This document shows positions 52,954-63,800 of a stretch of DNA of 64,000 nucleotides, piece by piece; within the stretch, counting starts at the first letter, position 1, and the number at the start of each line of letters is the position of its first letter. A model generated the notes under the pieces. That model made no database searches. It saw only the letters and a program-made list of their open reading frames with translations, and was not told the origin of the DNA. This DNA is from Saprospiraceae bacterium (GTDB taxonomy: Bacteria > Bacteroidota > Bacteroidia > Chitinophagales > Saprospiraceae). Location: contig JABSSL010000019.1 of assembly GCA_013214355.1 (NCBI GenBank), positions 53,593-117,592 on the forward strand, given 5' to 3'. A program made the translations under genes and the position numbers.

Positions 52954-54912
52954 CTACTTCAGTGTCCGAATCCACTGAGCAATTTTAGTGGCATCTGTAC
53001 GTGGCACTTGTGGCATAGGAGCCATAGGGGTAGCGTAGCCTGGCCAGTTTTCAGGTTCTGGATTATAGATCAATTCTACAATACGCTCTACCGAGTAATT
53101 GCGCTTGGCAATTTCCTTGAAGGCAGGTCCTATCTGTCTCTTGCTGGGCTGGTGACAGGCAGTACAAGTATTTCTTACCAAGAGCGGCTCAACTTCAGCA
53201 TAGGTTGGAATCTTGTTGGCCTTCGCTGCTACGGCGGACTTGGCCTTCTTCTTAGCCTTAGTCGCCATTTTCTTTCGCTCCTTTTTCAGTTGCTCTGCTC
53301 GCACCACGGAAGATCGGAAAGTAGACCAATCTCCTCCAGTCAGGGCATTTCCTTTCGGAATCTCATTCAAGGTATAGTAAGCCATAGGATGCAATACCGC
53401 GGTACTATCCTTGGCACTTCTGAGGCCAAAAACACTCAACTCATGTACAAAGTACTGGCGCATATTATTGACCTTTACCGACACTGTTTTACCATCCTTG
53501 CTCAGCTTCACTCCCGTGATCTGCAAACTATCTGATTTGATCGTTGGGCTACCGTACACTGGGTGATATTTGTAGACGTAACTTCGGCCGCCAAAGTTAT
53601 CCAAATCCTGAGCCGATTTAGGGTCGACTTTTTCTGTGAATTCAATTTCAAAGCCATCGGATTTAGCGCTGACTGTTTTCATTTCAAATGGCGTTTTACC
53701 ATTCCAGATCAATCGTTCCAAACCTGCGGTGCGATCTCCAGCACTACCCCATCCTCGGTTTGTTTCACCCACATACATAGAGCCATCTTTCCCCCAGGTC
53801 ATCCGTAACACACCGGATTGGAAACCAGAGCGGAAATCAAAGGCTACCCCCTGGTACGTCCCATTTACTTTCTCCAAATCTACCCGCATGATCTTACTTT
53901 GACCTTGATCTCCTACAAATAATTGTCCGGCAAAAGGTCCAAAAGCGCCTTCAGTTTGATCTTCTAAGATTTCTGAATTGGATATCCCCAATACACCATG
54001 AGGCAACCACACAGCTGGTAACTGAACCTCCGGAAATTCTTTCTTTACCTCATATAAGAGGTCAGGATTTTCTTCATTGAGGATATTATCCGGTTTGACA
54101 TAGCGCCCATTTCTCTTGATTTGACGCTTATCTACTTTGGCATAAAATTGATCTGCAGTAAGTTTTACAGGAGAGTTCTCTTCATTTGCCCACTTTAATC
54201 CAGCAGGATGTCCAGTAAAACTCCCGCGCTGCACATGCCAGATACCGCCAGAGCCCATCCAATCCCCTTGATTATCGGTGTAAAAGAATTCACCATCAAA
54301 TATACCTAAGCCACAAGGAGATCGCATGCCCGTAGCCCAAGGCTTCATTTCCCCATCTTCAGTGATCTGCATCGCCCATCCTCTCCAGGGTACCCGACTT
54401 TCACCACGCCACCATTCCTCATCACCAAAGGCCACGTTGCCTGTGACGATCATGCTACCGTCTGGCATAAATTTAGGGCCATAGCTATATTCATGATAAT
54501 GACCAGATAGTGGCCAGTCGAACACGGTGTGATACTGATCTGCAACCCCGTCGCCATTCATATCTGAAAGCTTGGTTAATTCCCCGCGTTGGGCAATGTA
54601 AATGGCATTGTCTCGGGCTGCTAGTCCAAGGGGTTCATGTAAACCCTGAGCGAACAAGGTAAACTTAGGTGCCTGCCCTTCGTACATATCTGGATTTTCA
54701 ATCATCCAAACATCTCCTCTTCGGGTACAAAGTACTACCCTTCCGTCCTCTAAGGTGGCCATCCCTCCTACTTCGAGCAAAATACCTTCCGGCACGGGTA
54801 AGGTGACTATTTTATAATAATCTGATTCTCTTGGCAGCCGTTCCGTGTCTTGGGCCACCACCGTAAATGCCATTAAAAGGCAAAATATGGACAATATATA
54901 TTTGATATTCAT
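52954..54912 (-). CDS. Beta-propeller dehydrogenase-like protein with C-terminal cytochrome c
   Basis: The 652-residue exported protein has a signal peptide (ILSIFCLLMAFTVVAQ). A propeller at about 30-500 has the aldose-dehydrogenase/PVC-type look (GGMATLEDGRVVLCTRRGDVW, LSDMNGDGVADQYHT, DGSMYVGETNRGWGS). A Lys/Ala-rich linker (about 545-570) follows. A cytochrome c domain carries CTACH (Cys583, Cys586, His587) and a probable distal Met in PMAPMP. It should pass electrons from a sugar oxidation to the chain. It starts 17 bases after the DUF1080 gene stop, so the two are one transcription unit. Confidence 0.85.
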   Translation of the reverse strand: MNIKYILSIFCLLMAFTVVAQDTERLPRESDYYKIVTLPVPEGILLEVGGMATLEDGRVVLCTRRGDVWMIENPDMYEGQAPKFTLFAQGLHEPLGLAARDNAIYIAQRGELTKLSDMNGDGVADQYHTVFDWPLSGHYHEYSYGPKFMPDGSMIVTGNVAFGDEEWWRGESRVPWRGWAMQITEDGEMKPWATGMRSPCGLGIFDGEFFYTDNQGDWMGSGGIWHVQRGSFTGHPAGLKWANEENSPVKLTADQFYAKVDKRQIKRNGRYVKPDNILNEENPDLLYEVKKEFPEVQLPAVWLPHGVLGISNSEILEDQTEGAFGPFAGQLFVGDQGQSKIMRVDLEKVNGTYQGVAFDFRSGFQSGVLRMTWGKDGSMYVGETNRGWGSAGDRTAGLERLIWNGKTPFEMKTVSAKSDGFEIEFTEKVDPKSAQDLDNFGGRSYVYKYHPVYGSPTIKSDSLQITGVKLSKDGKTVSVKVNNMRQYFVHELSVFGLRSAKDSTAVLHPMAYYTLNEIPKGNALTGGDWSTFRSSVVRAEQLKKERKKMATKAKKKAKSAVAAKANKIPTYAEVEPLLVRNTCTACHQPSKRQIGPAFKEIAKRNYSVERIVELIYNPEPENWPGYATPMAPMPQVPRTDATKIAQWIRTLK

Positions 54913-54929
54913 GATGTTGCGACTTTATG

Positions 54930-56861
54930 CTACCAGTTTAAAGTATAACTAAACGAATCGCTTTCTAATGGGTAGATCAACTCTGTTTTTCCACCCTGCT
55001 TGCGAATCTTGAGGCCTACTACATCTTCGGTAGAAATGTAATAACGCTGATCGATTACAAAAAGCCCCTTTTCTACTTCCTCGATTTCTTCGCCTTCAGC
55101 CAGCTTCAACCAAAGTTTGTCCGTCCCAGGATTCTTGACCTCCAACTTTCTCGTCAATCCGGTAGACATTGACGTAGGTTGCACAAAATCCTTGATTGTT
55201 ATCCCTTGTACTTCATACTGAAAGCGTGGTAATCCTGTCGATTGATCAATTTCGTACCCTACGTTTTTGAAGCCATCTCGCTCATCCAAGCCAGAAGGAA
55301 ATGCTGCATTTTCATCGGCCAGAACGCCAAAAGAGTGTCCGGTAAACAGATAATTGACGGCACCTCTTGGTCGAAATGAGCCATCTCCGCGGTTATTCCA
55401 CATGGGTGTAGCATCGACGAAGGACCCTCTCCAAGAGCAAGCCAAGTTTCCTGCCTTAGTATCGTAGACATAGTGTACACCGGATACAGTCCCTACCCCA
55501 ATCGTGTGCGTAAGTCGTTGTTTTCTGTCTCGATCAAAATCTAAAAAGGCGCGTAGTAGCCTTGGTTGGTCCGCTACCTGAACATAAATTGGACCATTGC
55601 GACGAGCAGCCCTAGCCACCGGACTCGTCCCTGGAATAGGTCTCGGGAAAGAGCCCAGATCATATAAACCAAGCATGGGATCCCACCAGGGTTGATCCTT
55701 ATAATAGGTTAATTCAAAATCATTCGCACCCTTACGCAGTAGCACATTAAAACTGGTTCGGCCATTCCCTTGAAGATCCTTACTGATTACTTTATTGCCC
55801 ACTCGAATACGAATGCTTCCTCGATAGTTGACTCGGATAGGATAAGTCCCTTTCTCCGGGGCCACTAATTGCCCAGTGTAGATGACCGCAAATCGATCAT
55901 CTAACTCCCCTAACTCGGTCGTAAGTACCGCTAGTTCACCCCTGCGGGAGCCTTCCTCTTTGTATAAGGCATCAATATTGGACTGCTCCCCGCCATAGTA
56001 TTGGTAGGTGAGGTCTTCTAACCGAAGGTCATTTTCATCCAAGAGTTTGTAGCGGATGTTTCTAAAGGCCATGGCGCCGTGATCCCCTTGAATCATCAGA
56101 GGCCCTTTGGCAACTTCATTCTTTTCTATCGGCCCACCAGTAGGTAGCGGAACTTCAACATTTTCATGAATACGTAGGCCGTTGAGGTCCACGTAGAGAA
56201 AGCGAGCATTGGCCACCTTTTGGCCTTGGGCATTGAACTTAGGGGCTTTGAAGGCGATGGTTAATCGCTGCCAAAGTCCAGGTGCTTTTGCCGCATTGCT
56301 CAAGGGAGCTTTACCCATATAAATCTTACCTTTCTCTTCCTCCCAGTTGCGATGAATGCCCCCAATATCATAGGAAGATGCTTTGGTCTTCCCCCAGCTG
56401 TCCTTCAACTGAAGCTCATAGCGACCCTGCAGATAAACGCCAGAGTTGGAGCCTTTAGGAATCATTACTTCCATATCAAGAAGGAGGTCTCCATGTTCCC
56501 ATGAAGTGAGCAAATGATCCTTTTGACTTTCTGTATTTTCGTTTAGCAAGATACCCGTACCAGGGGTCGTTTCTACCGCCTTAGGTGGCGGAGGTGGAGG
56601 TGGAATTTCTTGCTCAGCCTGCTTCTTGCGTTTCTTTTTCTTCTTTTTCTTGCTTACCGCTACCGGCGGTGGAGGTGGCTCTGGTTTTTCGTGAATATCC
56701 ACTCTAGGATTAACTAGGATGTCTCCGATGATTTTCCAGTTACCTGCTTGATCCTGAAATGCAGATAAATCCTTCAGTTCTAAGCTTGTCCAATCCTTGG
56801 ACTGCCCAAATACCAGAAAACTAGAGAAAATCAAGAGACTGGCTAATACTGTCTTCTTCAT
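54930..56861 (-). CDS. DUF1080 (3-keto-disaccharide hydrolase-like) + PA14 protein
   Basis: The protein is 643 residues from the ATG at 56861, where a signal peptide begins (KKTVLASLLIFSSFLVFGQ); the longer frame from 56903 is unlikely. A DUF1080 concanavalin-like domain at about 25-240 (SNSGVYLQGRYELQLKDS, MIQGDHGAMAFRNIRYK) is interrupted at about 58-96 by Pro and Lys runs. A PA14-like domain follows at about 255-385. The C-terminal 240 residues contain a segment (RGSFVDATPMWNNRGDGSFR) like those in PVC-type sugar dehydrogenase complexes. DUF1080 proteins act on 3-keto glucosides. It is probably secreted to the periplasm or surface and partnered with the cytochrome gene 17 bases downstream. 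Confidence 0.8.
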   Translation of the reverse strand: MKKTVLASLLIFSSFLVFGQSKDWTSLELKDLSAFQDQAGNWKIIGDILVNPRVDIHEKPEPPPPPVAVSKKKKKKKRKKQAEQEIPPPPPPPKAVETTPGTGILLNENTESQKDHLLTSWEHGDLLLDMEVMIPKGSNSGVYLQGRYELQLKDSWGKTKASSYDIGGIHRNWEEEKGKIYMGKAPLSNAAKAPGLWQRLTIAFKAPKFNAQGQKVANARFLYVDLNGLRIHENVEVPLPTGGPIEKNEVAKGPLMIQGDHGAMAFRNIRYKLLDENDLRLEDLTYQYYGGEQSNIDALYKEEGSRRGELAVLTTELGELDDRFAVIYTGQLVAPEKGTYPIRVNYRGSIRIRVGNKVISKDLQGNGRTSFNVLLRKGANDFELTYYKDQPWWDPMLGLYDLGSFPRPIPGTSPVARAARRNGPIYVQVADQPRLLRAFLDFDRDRKQRLTHTIGVGTVSGVHYVYDTKAGNLACSWRGSFVDATPMWNNRGDGSFRPRGAVNYLFTGHSFGVLADENAAFPSGLDERDGFKNVGYEIDQSTGLPRFQYEVQGITIKDFVQPTSMSTGLTRKLEVKNPGTDKLWLKLAEGEEIEEVEKGLFVIDQRYYISTEDVVGLKIRKQGGKTELIYPLESDSFSYTLNW

Positions 56862-57025
56862 GATAGTTGTAGTCGGTATTTCGAATTTGCAAATTTTGTT
56901 CAAGGAGCGAAATTAACATTTGCAAAGACGGAAGCACCATGATTATCTCACTTTTTGAGATAAAAAATGACAAAGCGGATGGATTGAAAGCAGAGACTGA
57001 GGAGTAGGAAAAGCCACTAACAAAA

Positions 57026-57069
57026 AAGCCAAGCAGCGGAAATATAAGATCTACTTCCCTGCTTGGCTT
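57026..57069 (-). terminator. Rho-independent terminator of the TonB receptor gene
   Basis: On the minus strand an 11-base perfect stem (AAGCCAAGCAG, continued by GGAA/TTCC with one bulged base) is followed by six T (57022-57027 on the plus strand reads as A). It lies 23 bases after the receptor stop at 57092. It is a textbook intrinsic terminator. Confidence 0.85.
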
Positions 57070-57091
57070 GGAGGCTATTAAATGAATAGTC

Positions 57092-59521
57092 CTATTGAGA
57101 AACACGTCCAGCCTCATCTTGCAGGCCCGTTTGACGCTTTCTAGATTTCACATTTTGATTACCGAATTGGTAACTTAGACTTATGCTTACCCGTCTGCTA
57201 TCCCAGCGTCCACTTCCTGCCGACACAAGCCCATTGAAGCTTGAAACACCATCCCAACCGGTTTGATAGAACAAATCCTGAGCACTCAAACGCACATTCA
57301 AGCGGTCTTGCAAAAACTTTCGCTGAAGACCTACGTCTAAGCTCCAATTGGATTCGTACTTAAAGACTCCTCCCCAGACACCTGGACCGGAGTAGTAGCC
57401 AGAGACCTCCCCTGTGAAGCCTTTAGGCAAGGTAATTGTGTGCTGCTGGTAGATACTGTAAGTAAACGCTTGCACATCCACGACTGCTCCATCCCCATAA
57501 TCCGCTTGATTGTCCAGATGAGAGGCACTAACATTGAAGTAAGCACTCCAACCTTTAGTGACTTGCGTCGGAGCACTGATGTTGAGACTGTAAACAGATT
57601 GCTCTGCCAGGTTTTCCCAAGTAATGAAACTGGAGCGATCATCAAACTCATCTGGCCCAATTAAGCGTGTAATTTGATCTGTGGTCCTGCTGTAGCCAAT
57701 CTTAAAGTTGTACCGATAAGCCAAGGTATACCCCAGTTCTATATTATTGACGATTTCAGGGTTTAGAAAAGGATTTCCTTTCTCATACGAAAGCTGACTT
57801 AGCTGGTTGTTGAAAGGATTTAGAACATTGTAGTCTGGCCGATTAATTCTGCGGCCGTAGTTCAAAGCCAAACTGTGCTTGGGTGCTGCCTGCCAAGTCA
57901 GACCTGCACTGGGAAACCAACGGAGGTAATTGAGCTCTACATCAGGCTCCTCTTTGCCCCCCTCAAAAACCCGCAGGTCACCAACAACCTCCGTCTGTTC
58001 AGCGCGAAGGCCAGCAGAGAAATTCAATTTTTTCCCTATTGCTCTGCTATAATTGACGTAACCAGCATAGACATTCTCTTTGTACTTGAAGCGATTTGAT
58101 TGCCTCCCATTTGGTGTGGCTGCCCCATCCAATACGTCATACACCAAGAAGCTGTTGTCAGATACAATTCGGCTCAATTTACTTCCTGTTGATAATCGAC
58201 CACCCCACAAATTATCTTCGAAGTCTACTTTAAAAGTATAAATATCGATGTCTGTAGGCGTATCAAAGATGTTGATAATTTCGGTTAGTACCTGATCTTC
58301 TGCTGGGTTGAAATATTGATTGGGTTGAAAACGGTCACTATCATTCCGATACCTGCCATAATCCAAGTCTACATTGAAGGTTTGCCCCTTGGCATTATCG
58401 AAACGATAATTAATATTGTACGTATTTTGTCCCTTCTCATCTTCTGCAGTCGTATTAGCTACCAAAATGCTATCCAGGCTATTGGGACTAGCTCCTGGAG
58501 CGATGCCGATCCTACTCAGAGAACGACGGTCGCCATACAACTTGCGTTCACTCACTAAGAGGCCTAAGGTATGTTGTGGGTGTAAGAAGAAATCTACCCC
58601 AACTCTATAATCGTAGGTTTGCCAAGCATTCCTTTCTCTGGCGATTTCACTTAGCGCCAATCCCCTCTGTGTGCTTTCAAAGTCCATATTGTGGAAGATA
58701 GCAGCATCAGACAGGCCAGCGGAGCCATAGATATTTAGCTTCTTCTTGCGCAGGTTTCCACTGGCATTGAGATTACTCTTGCCGTATCTACCCTGACTAT
58801 ACGTAGAGTTAAGTGAGCCATTAGCCCCTAGGTTTTTATCTTTCTTCAAGCGAATGTCAATAATTCCTGCATTGCCCTCTGCCTCGTACCTAGCACCAGG
58901 ATTGCTAATAATGTCAATACGGTCAATTTGTTCTGCTGGAAGATTCAGGAGGTAGCTGCTTAGGTCTTGCCCCGTTATCGGCAGGCGTTTTCCATCTACA
59001 TATAGCAATACACCAGCTCTGCCTAGCACATTGATATTGTCATTGTTATCTACCGTCACGCCAGGAGCCTTTCTCAGCAATGAAATGGCATCTGAACCAA
59101 CCGAGTTGATCGTTCCTTGAACGTTGAAGACGGTACGGTCTGGCTTAATCTCTACCAATGCACGCGTAGCTGTAACGGTAGCCTCTGTCAACTCCACAGC
59201 GGTGCTCTGGAACCGCAAAACCTCTAGATCCAGGTTCTGGTTGGTCTCAAGACGAATGTCTCGCTTCCACAAGTCAACTGAGCCTACGTAGGTGATCTGC
59301 AAGTCATATTGTCCGGCTTCAACATTGAGGAGGCGAAAAGTGCCAGCTTCGTCGGTTGTTTCTACCTTCACCAGAGAACTATCGACAGCTGAAAAGAGCG
59401 CCACATTGGCGAACATAACGGCCTCGCCATCAGGATTTTGAACCTGGCCCTGGATTCTAGCCGTTTGAGCTCCTAGCTGGAGAAAGAATAAGGAAAGAAA
59501 AAAAGTTAAAACTGTTTTCAT
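57092..59521 (-). CDS. TonB-dependent receptor, outer membrane beta-barrel family
   Basis: The protein is 809 residues from the ATG at 59521 (KTVLTFFLSLFFLQLGAQ signal); ATG 59545 is an alternative. A carboxypeptidase-regulatory-like domain comes first (IQGQVQNPDGEAVMFANVAL). The plug follows, with SLLRKAPGVTVDNNDNINVLG and ARYEAEGNAGIIDIRLKK. The OMP_b-brl_3 type barrel continues to the end, with a terminal segment SRKRQTGLQDEAGRVSQ characteristic of the type rather than a final aromatic residue. No SusD-like partner is present, so it is not a classical starch-utilisation-type pair. Uptake substrate is unknown. Confidence 0.9.
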   Translation of the reverse strand: MKTVLTFFLSLFFLQLGAQTARIQGQVQNPDGEAVMFANVALFSAVDSSLVKVETTDEAGTFRLLNVEAGQYDLQITYVGSVDLWKRDIRLETNQNLDLEVLRFQSTAVELTEATVTATRALVEIKPDRTVFNVQGTINSVGSDAISLLRKAPGVTVDNNDNINVLGRAGVLLYVDGKRLPITGQDLSSYLLNLPAEQIDRIDIISNPGARYEAEGNAGIIDIRLKKDKNLGANGSLNSTYSQGRYGKSNLNASGNLRKKKLNIYGSAGLSDAAIFHNMDFESTQRGLALSEIARERNAWQTYDYRVGVDFFLHPQHTLGLLVSERKLYGDRRSLSRIGIAPGASPNSLDSILVANTTAEDEKGQNTYNINYRFDNAKGQTFNVDLDYGRYRNDSDRFQPNQYFNPAEDQVLTEIINIFDTPTDIDIYTFKVDFEDNLWGGRLSTGSKLSRIVSDNSFLVYDVLDGAATPNGRQSNRFKYKENVYAGYVNYSRAIGKKLNFSAGLRAEQTEVVGDLRVFEGGKEEPDVELNYLRWFPSAGLTWQAAPKHSLALNYGRRINRPDYNVLNPFNNQLSQLSYEKGNPFLNPEIVNNIELGYTLAYRYNFKIGYSRTTDQITRLIGPDEFDDRSSFITWENLAEQSVYSLNISAPTQVTKGWSAYFNVSASHLDNQADYGDGAVVDVQAFTYSIYQQHTITLPKGFTGEVSGYYSGPGVWGGVFKYESNWSLDVGLQRKFLQDRLNVRLSAQDLFYQTGWDGVSSFNGLVSAGSGRWDSRRVSISLSYQFGNQNVKSRKRQTGLQDEAGRVSQ

Positions 59522-59850
59522 AAGTCGGGTGCTTTCTATTTTCATGAATTTTATTCCAAACAAATTATGTGCCAGCATGGCCCTTGTACAAATATGACGG
59601 CTAAGCTATGCATTTGGGGACTAATGGAAACAAGAAATCGATAAATTAGGTTTTCAGGTAGAGGAAATGTGCATTCAGATCTTAGTCCGCTCCTTGCCTT
59701 CCTGACTTGCAGTATCCTGCTCTATATCCTGTTTTCCCAACCAAAACCCGCTTTTGAAAATGCTTCTACTTATATTTAGGCGGAATATTTAAGTGATTCC
59801 CTAATTCTAGTGGAGGCACATTAGATCATTCCTCCAGAACAATTGAAAAA
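59522..59850. other. Intergenic region between the TonB receptor and an isomerase-like gene
   Basis: A 329-base divergent gap. It must hold the promoters of both genes. A weak TATATTTA-like box lies about 70 bases before the ATG at 59851. I see nothing more in it. Confidence 0.5.
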
Positions 59851-60819
59851 ATGAAGAATCAACCATTAAGCAGAAGGAAAATGCTGGGTGCTACCGCCGC
59901 AGCTACCACAGGCCTATTGCTACCTGGCCTGACTCAAGCAAAACCGCAGACTACCGTTTCACCTCTACCCGAAAAACACAGTTTCACGTTTTGCTTAAAT
60001 ACGAGTACGATCATGGGGCATGACCTAAATCTAGTGGAGCAGATAGAGCTGGCCGCTAAGACCGGCTATGACGGAATAGAGATCTGGATTAACATGTTGC
60101 AACGATACGTAGAAGAAGGAGGGAAACTTAGTGAATTGCGAAAGCGCATCGATGATCTAGGGATTCAAGTAGAAGACGCGATAGGATTCGCCCAATGGAT
60201 AGCGGATGACAATGACACCCGCACAAAAGCCTTAGAACAAGCAAAAAAGGAAATGGACATGTTGGCTCAGATTGGCTGCCACAGAATCGCTGCCCCTCCT
60301 GCCGGGGCAACCAAATATCCAGGGCTGGATCTCGATAAGGCTGCTGAGCGATTTAGAGCACTAGTCGAACTAGGGGTGCGAATGGAGGTAATTCCACAGT
60401 TGGAAGTATGGGGTTTCTCGCAAAACCTCTATCGCTTGAGTCAGGTATTATACGTTGCTGCGGCCTGCGGACATCCTGCAACACGCCTATTGCTAGATGC
60501 TTATCATCTACATAAAGGTGGTTCCGATTTTGACGGGCTGAAGCTGATTAGAGGGGATAAAATGGAAATTTTCCATATGAATGATTATCCCGGAGAACCA
60601 TCCAGGGAAGAAATAGCAGACAAAGATCGGGTCTATCCTGGTGATGGAGTAGCTCCGATGAATCAGATTCTACAGGATCTGCACAAAAAGGAAGGAAGCA
60701 CCGTATTATCCTTGGAATTATTCAATCGCGATTACTGGGCGCAACCGGTGGAGGAAGTAGCTAAGACGGGCTTAGCCAAAATGCAAGCAGCAGTTGCAGC
60801 TGCTTTCGAAAATAATTAG
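59851..60819 (+). CDS. Tat-exported sugar isomerase/epimerase-like TIM barrel
   Basis: The 322-residue protein has a Tat signal (LSRRKMLGATAAATTG, cleaved after TQA). The AP_endonuc_2-type TIM barrel has DGIEIWI, LEVWGF, LLLDAYHLHKGG (Asp and His metal ligands), FHMNDYPGEP and LSLELFNRDYW (Glu). Unlike the member at 49447 it has no lipobox, so it would be soluble in the periplasm. It is divergent from the TonB receptor gene and 44 bases before the tricorn-like gene on the same strand. It is a candidate for isomerisation or elimination of a keto-sugar; the substrate is unknown. Confidence 0.85.
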   Translation: MKNQPLSRRKMLGATAAATTGLLLPGLTQAKPQTTVSPLPEKHSFTFCLNTSTIMGHDLNLVEQIELAAKTGYDGIEIWINMLQRYVEEGGKLSELRKRIDDLGIQVEDAIGFAQWIADDNDTRTKALEQAKKEMDMLAQIGCHRIAAPPAGATKYPGLDLDKAAERFRALVELGVRMEVIPQLEVWGFSQNLYRLSQVLYVAAACGHPATRLLLDAYHLHKGGSDFDGLKLIRGDKMEIFHMNDYPGEPSREEIADKDRVYPGDGVAPMNQILQDLHKKEGSTVLSLELFNRDYWAQPVEEVAKTGLAKMQAAVAAAFENN

Positions 60820-60863
60820 AACCTGTTTACATATTAGTTAACTTAGCATACACGCATTAATCT

Positions 60864-63800
60864 ATGAATCAAGCCCTGACTTGTTTCAGCGCACCCTCCG
60901 TTTTTTGGGGGCTCTGCCTGACGTTCTTCTCTCTTCCAATTATTGGATCTTCACAAGGCACTCGATTACTCAGACAGCCTACTATTAGCCAAAACAAAAT
61001 TGCCTTCACCTATGCTAGTGATATCTGGATCAGCGATATAGCTGGTGGTACCGCTACTCGATTAACAAGTACACCTGCAGTAGAATCGAACCCGGCCTTT
61101 TCTCCTGATGGAAAATGGATTGCGTTTAGTTCCAATCGCGCTGGAGGCACTTCCGTTTACGTGGTTTCTGCCGAGGGTGGTATGCCCAAGCGATTAAGCT
61201 ACTACCCAGCTGCCGCTGCAGTTCGTGGCTGGACACCTGATGGTAAGCACATCATTTATGCCAGCCGTAGGGAAAGCGCTCCTGGAAATTTCAATCGCCT
61301 TTGGAAAGTTAGTCCAGAAGGTGGTCCTTCAGAAATGCTCCCCGTGCCATGGGCCAATGATGGAAGCTACAAAGCGGATGGTAAGCACATTGCCATCGAT
61401 AGAATGCGGCGTTGGGATGTGGAATGGCGAGCCTATAGAGGTGGGCAAAACACACCTTTAATCCTCCTCAATTTAGATGATCTTTCGGAGGAGAAAATAC
61501 CCAATGAACAGCGTACGACGGACGTTCAACCGATATGGATGGGCGATAAGATCTATTTCTTAAGCGATAGAGATTGGGTGAGTAATATTTGGTCATATGA
61601 CACGAAATCAAAAGCACTAAAGCAGATCACGCGCTTTAAAGGTTCCGACATCAAATCACTCACAGGTATGGATGGGATACTGGCTTTTGAGCGAGATGGC
61701 TACCTGCATACCTTGCGCCCTGGACAAGGCAGGAGCAAGCAACTTAGTATCACCGTTGTTGGTGATTACCCTTGGGCTGCTACCCGCTGGGAAGATGTGA
61801 CTGGTCGGATTCGCTCTTTGTCGCTTTCTCCTACTGGGAAAAGAGCCCTGGTTGAAGCGCGCGGTGAGATCTTTACCATTCCGGCAAAAGACGGTGCTGC
61901 ACGTAATCTTACCAAGAGTTCAGGGGCAGCAGATCGTTCTCCAATTTGGTCGCCCAAAGGTGACCAAGTAGCTTGGTTTTCGGATAAGAGTGGTAAGTAT
62001 ACGCTCATGCTAACTTCCCAAGACGGACTGGGAGATGTCAAATCTCTCGATTTAGGAGAATCTAAAATGGTTTGGAATCCAAGTTGGTCGCCAGATGGTA
62101 AATACATAAGCTTTGTCGATGATGATGTAAGAATTCGTGTTTTGGAGGTTGAGAATGGTAATCTGAAGACCATTGATGTAGGAGGTAATAATATTGAACG
62201 TGGTTCCATTACACCGCAATGGTCACCAGATTCTAAGTGGCTGACTTATGCCAAGTCTGCTAGCAATAATTTCAGACAGGTTAAGGTTTGGTCGGTCGAA
62301 TCCAATGAAGCTAAGGTAATGACGGATCCTTTGGCGGACGCTTTTGCCCCGAGCTGGGATCGTGGTGGTAAACACCTATACTTTTTGGCCAGCACGGATG
62401 TAGCACTTGGCTCCGGTTGGGCTAATACCAGTGCCATGGGCGCTTCCCCAGAATACGGTGCTTATGTGATTGTTCTCCGCGAAGGGGACGATAGTCCTTT
62501 CGCACCAAAAAGTGATGAGGAACCCGTTAAGAAAGACAAAAAGGAAAAGGAAAACAAAAAGGAGGAATCTGCTGAAGGCAAGAAAGAGGAGCCGAAAAAA
62601 CCTACTCCCAAAAAGAAACCAGGTACGGCTATTGATACCGTCAAGATAGACTGGGATAAGCTAGGCAGAAGGACCTTAGCGCTACCAATCCCTGTCAACA
62701 ACTACCGGTTCACCATGATGGGACCAAAGGGGTCTGTTTTTATTGGCGAGCGGGTGGAAAACACCCCTGGTATTACCTTGAAGAAATTCGAATTGAAGAC
62801 TGCCAAACTCAGCACTTTCGTGGGAGCGGTAAGAAATTTAGCTACTAGTGCAGATGGTAAGAAACTGATTGTTCGCACGCTGAGAGGACTTAAGATTGTC
62901 GATACCGCCCGCCCCCCTGGTAAAGGTGGGACGAGCATTCGCCCCAGACTTCGCATGAAGCTAGATCGTTTGGCAGAATGGGAACAGATTTTCAATGAAG
63001 CCTGGCGTTATGAAAGAGATTTCTTCTATGATCCGAATATGCACGGTAGAGATTGGGATAAGGTCAAGGAAAGATATGCCCCACTCATTCCTTTTGTTCG
63101 ACATCGAGATGATCTTCGCTATGTTCTGGATCAAGTCAATGGGGAGCTGTCGGTGGGACATAGCTTCGTGTTTGGGGGCGATCTACCAGCCGTTGATACC
63201 TCGAGAGTGGGACTTTTGGGGGCAGATCTGGTAGCGGAAAATGGAAGATGGCGTATCAAAAGGATTTATACGACAGAAAGTTGGAACCCAAGGTTAAAAG
63301 CCCCACTTGATCGGCCAAAAATGAAGGTAGAGGAAGGGCATTATCTGGTCGGTATTGAGGGTGTTTCCCTAACAGCGAACGACAATCCGTACGAATTTCT
63401 AGACGGAATGGCTGGGCGACAAATCATCCTACATATCAATTCCTCCCCTTCTATGGACGGAGCTTGGAAAGAGACGGTTCAACCCATTCGCAGTGAAAAT
63501 GCCTTGAGGCAGCGCGCCTGGGTGGAAGACAACCGACGCAAAGTGGATGAGTTATCTGGAGGGCGATTGGCTTATGTATGGGTTCCGAACACCTCCTTTC
63601 CTGGATATGTCTCTTTCAATCGGTACTTTTTTGCACAGCAAGACAAAGAAGGGGCGGTAATTGATGAACGATATAATGGGGGCGGTTTATTGGACGACTA
63701 TATGGTTGATCTGATGACAAGGAAATTAAGAGCTGCGCTCACCAATGAGGTTCCCAACGGGGCTCCCATGCGCTTGCCGGCAGGTATCCTGGGCCCGAAA

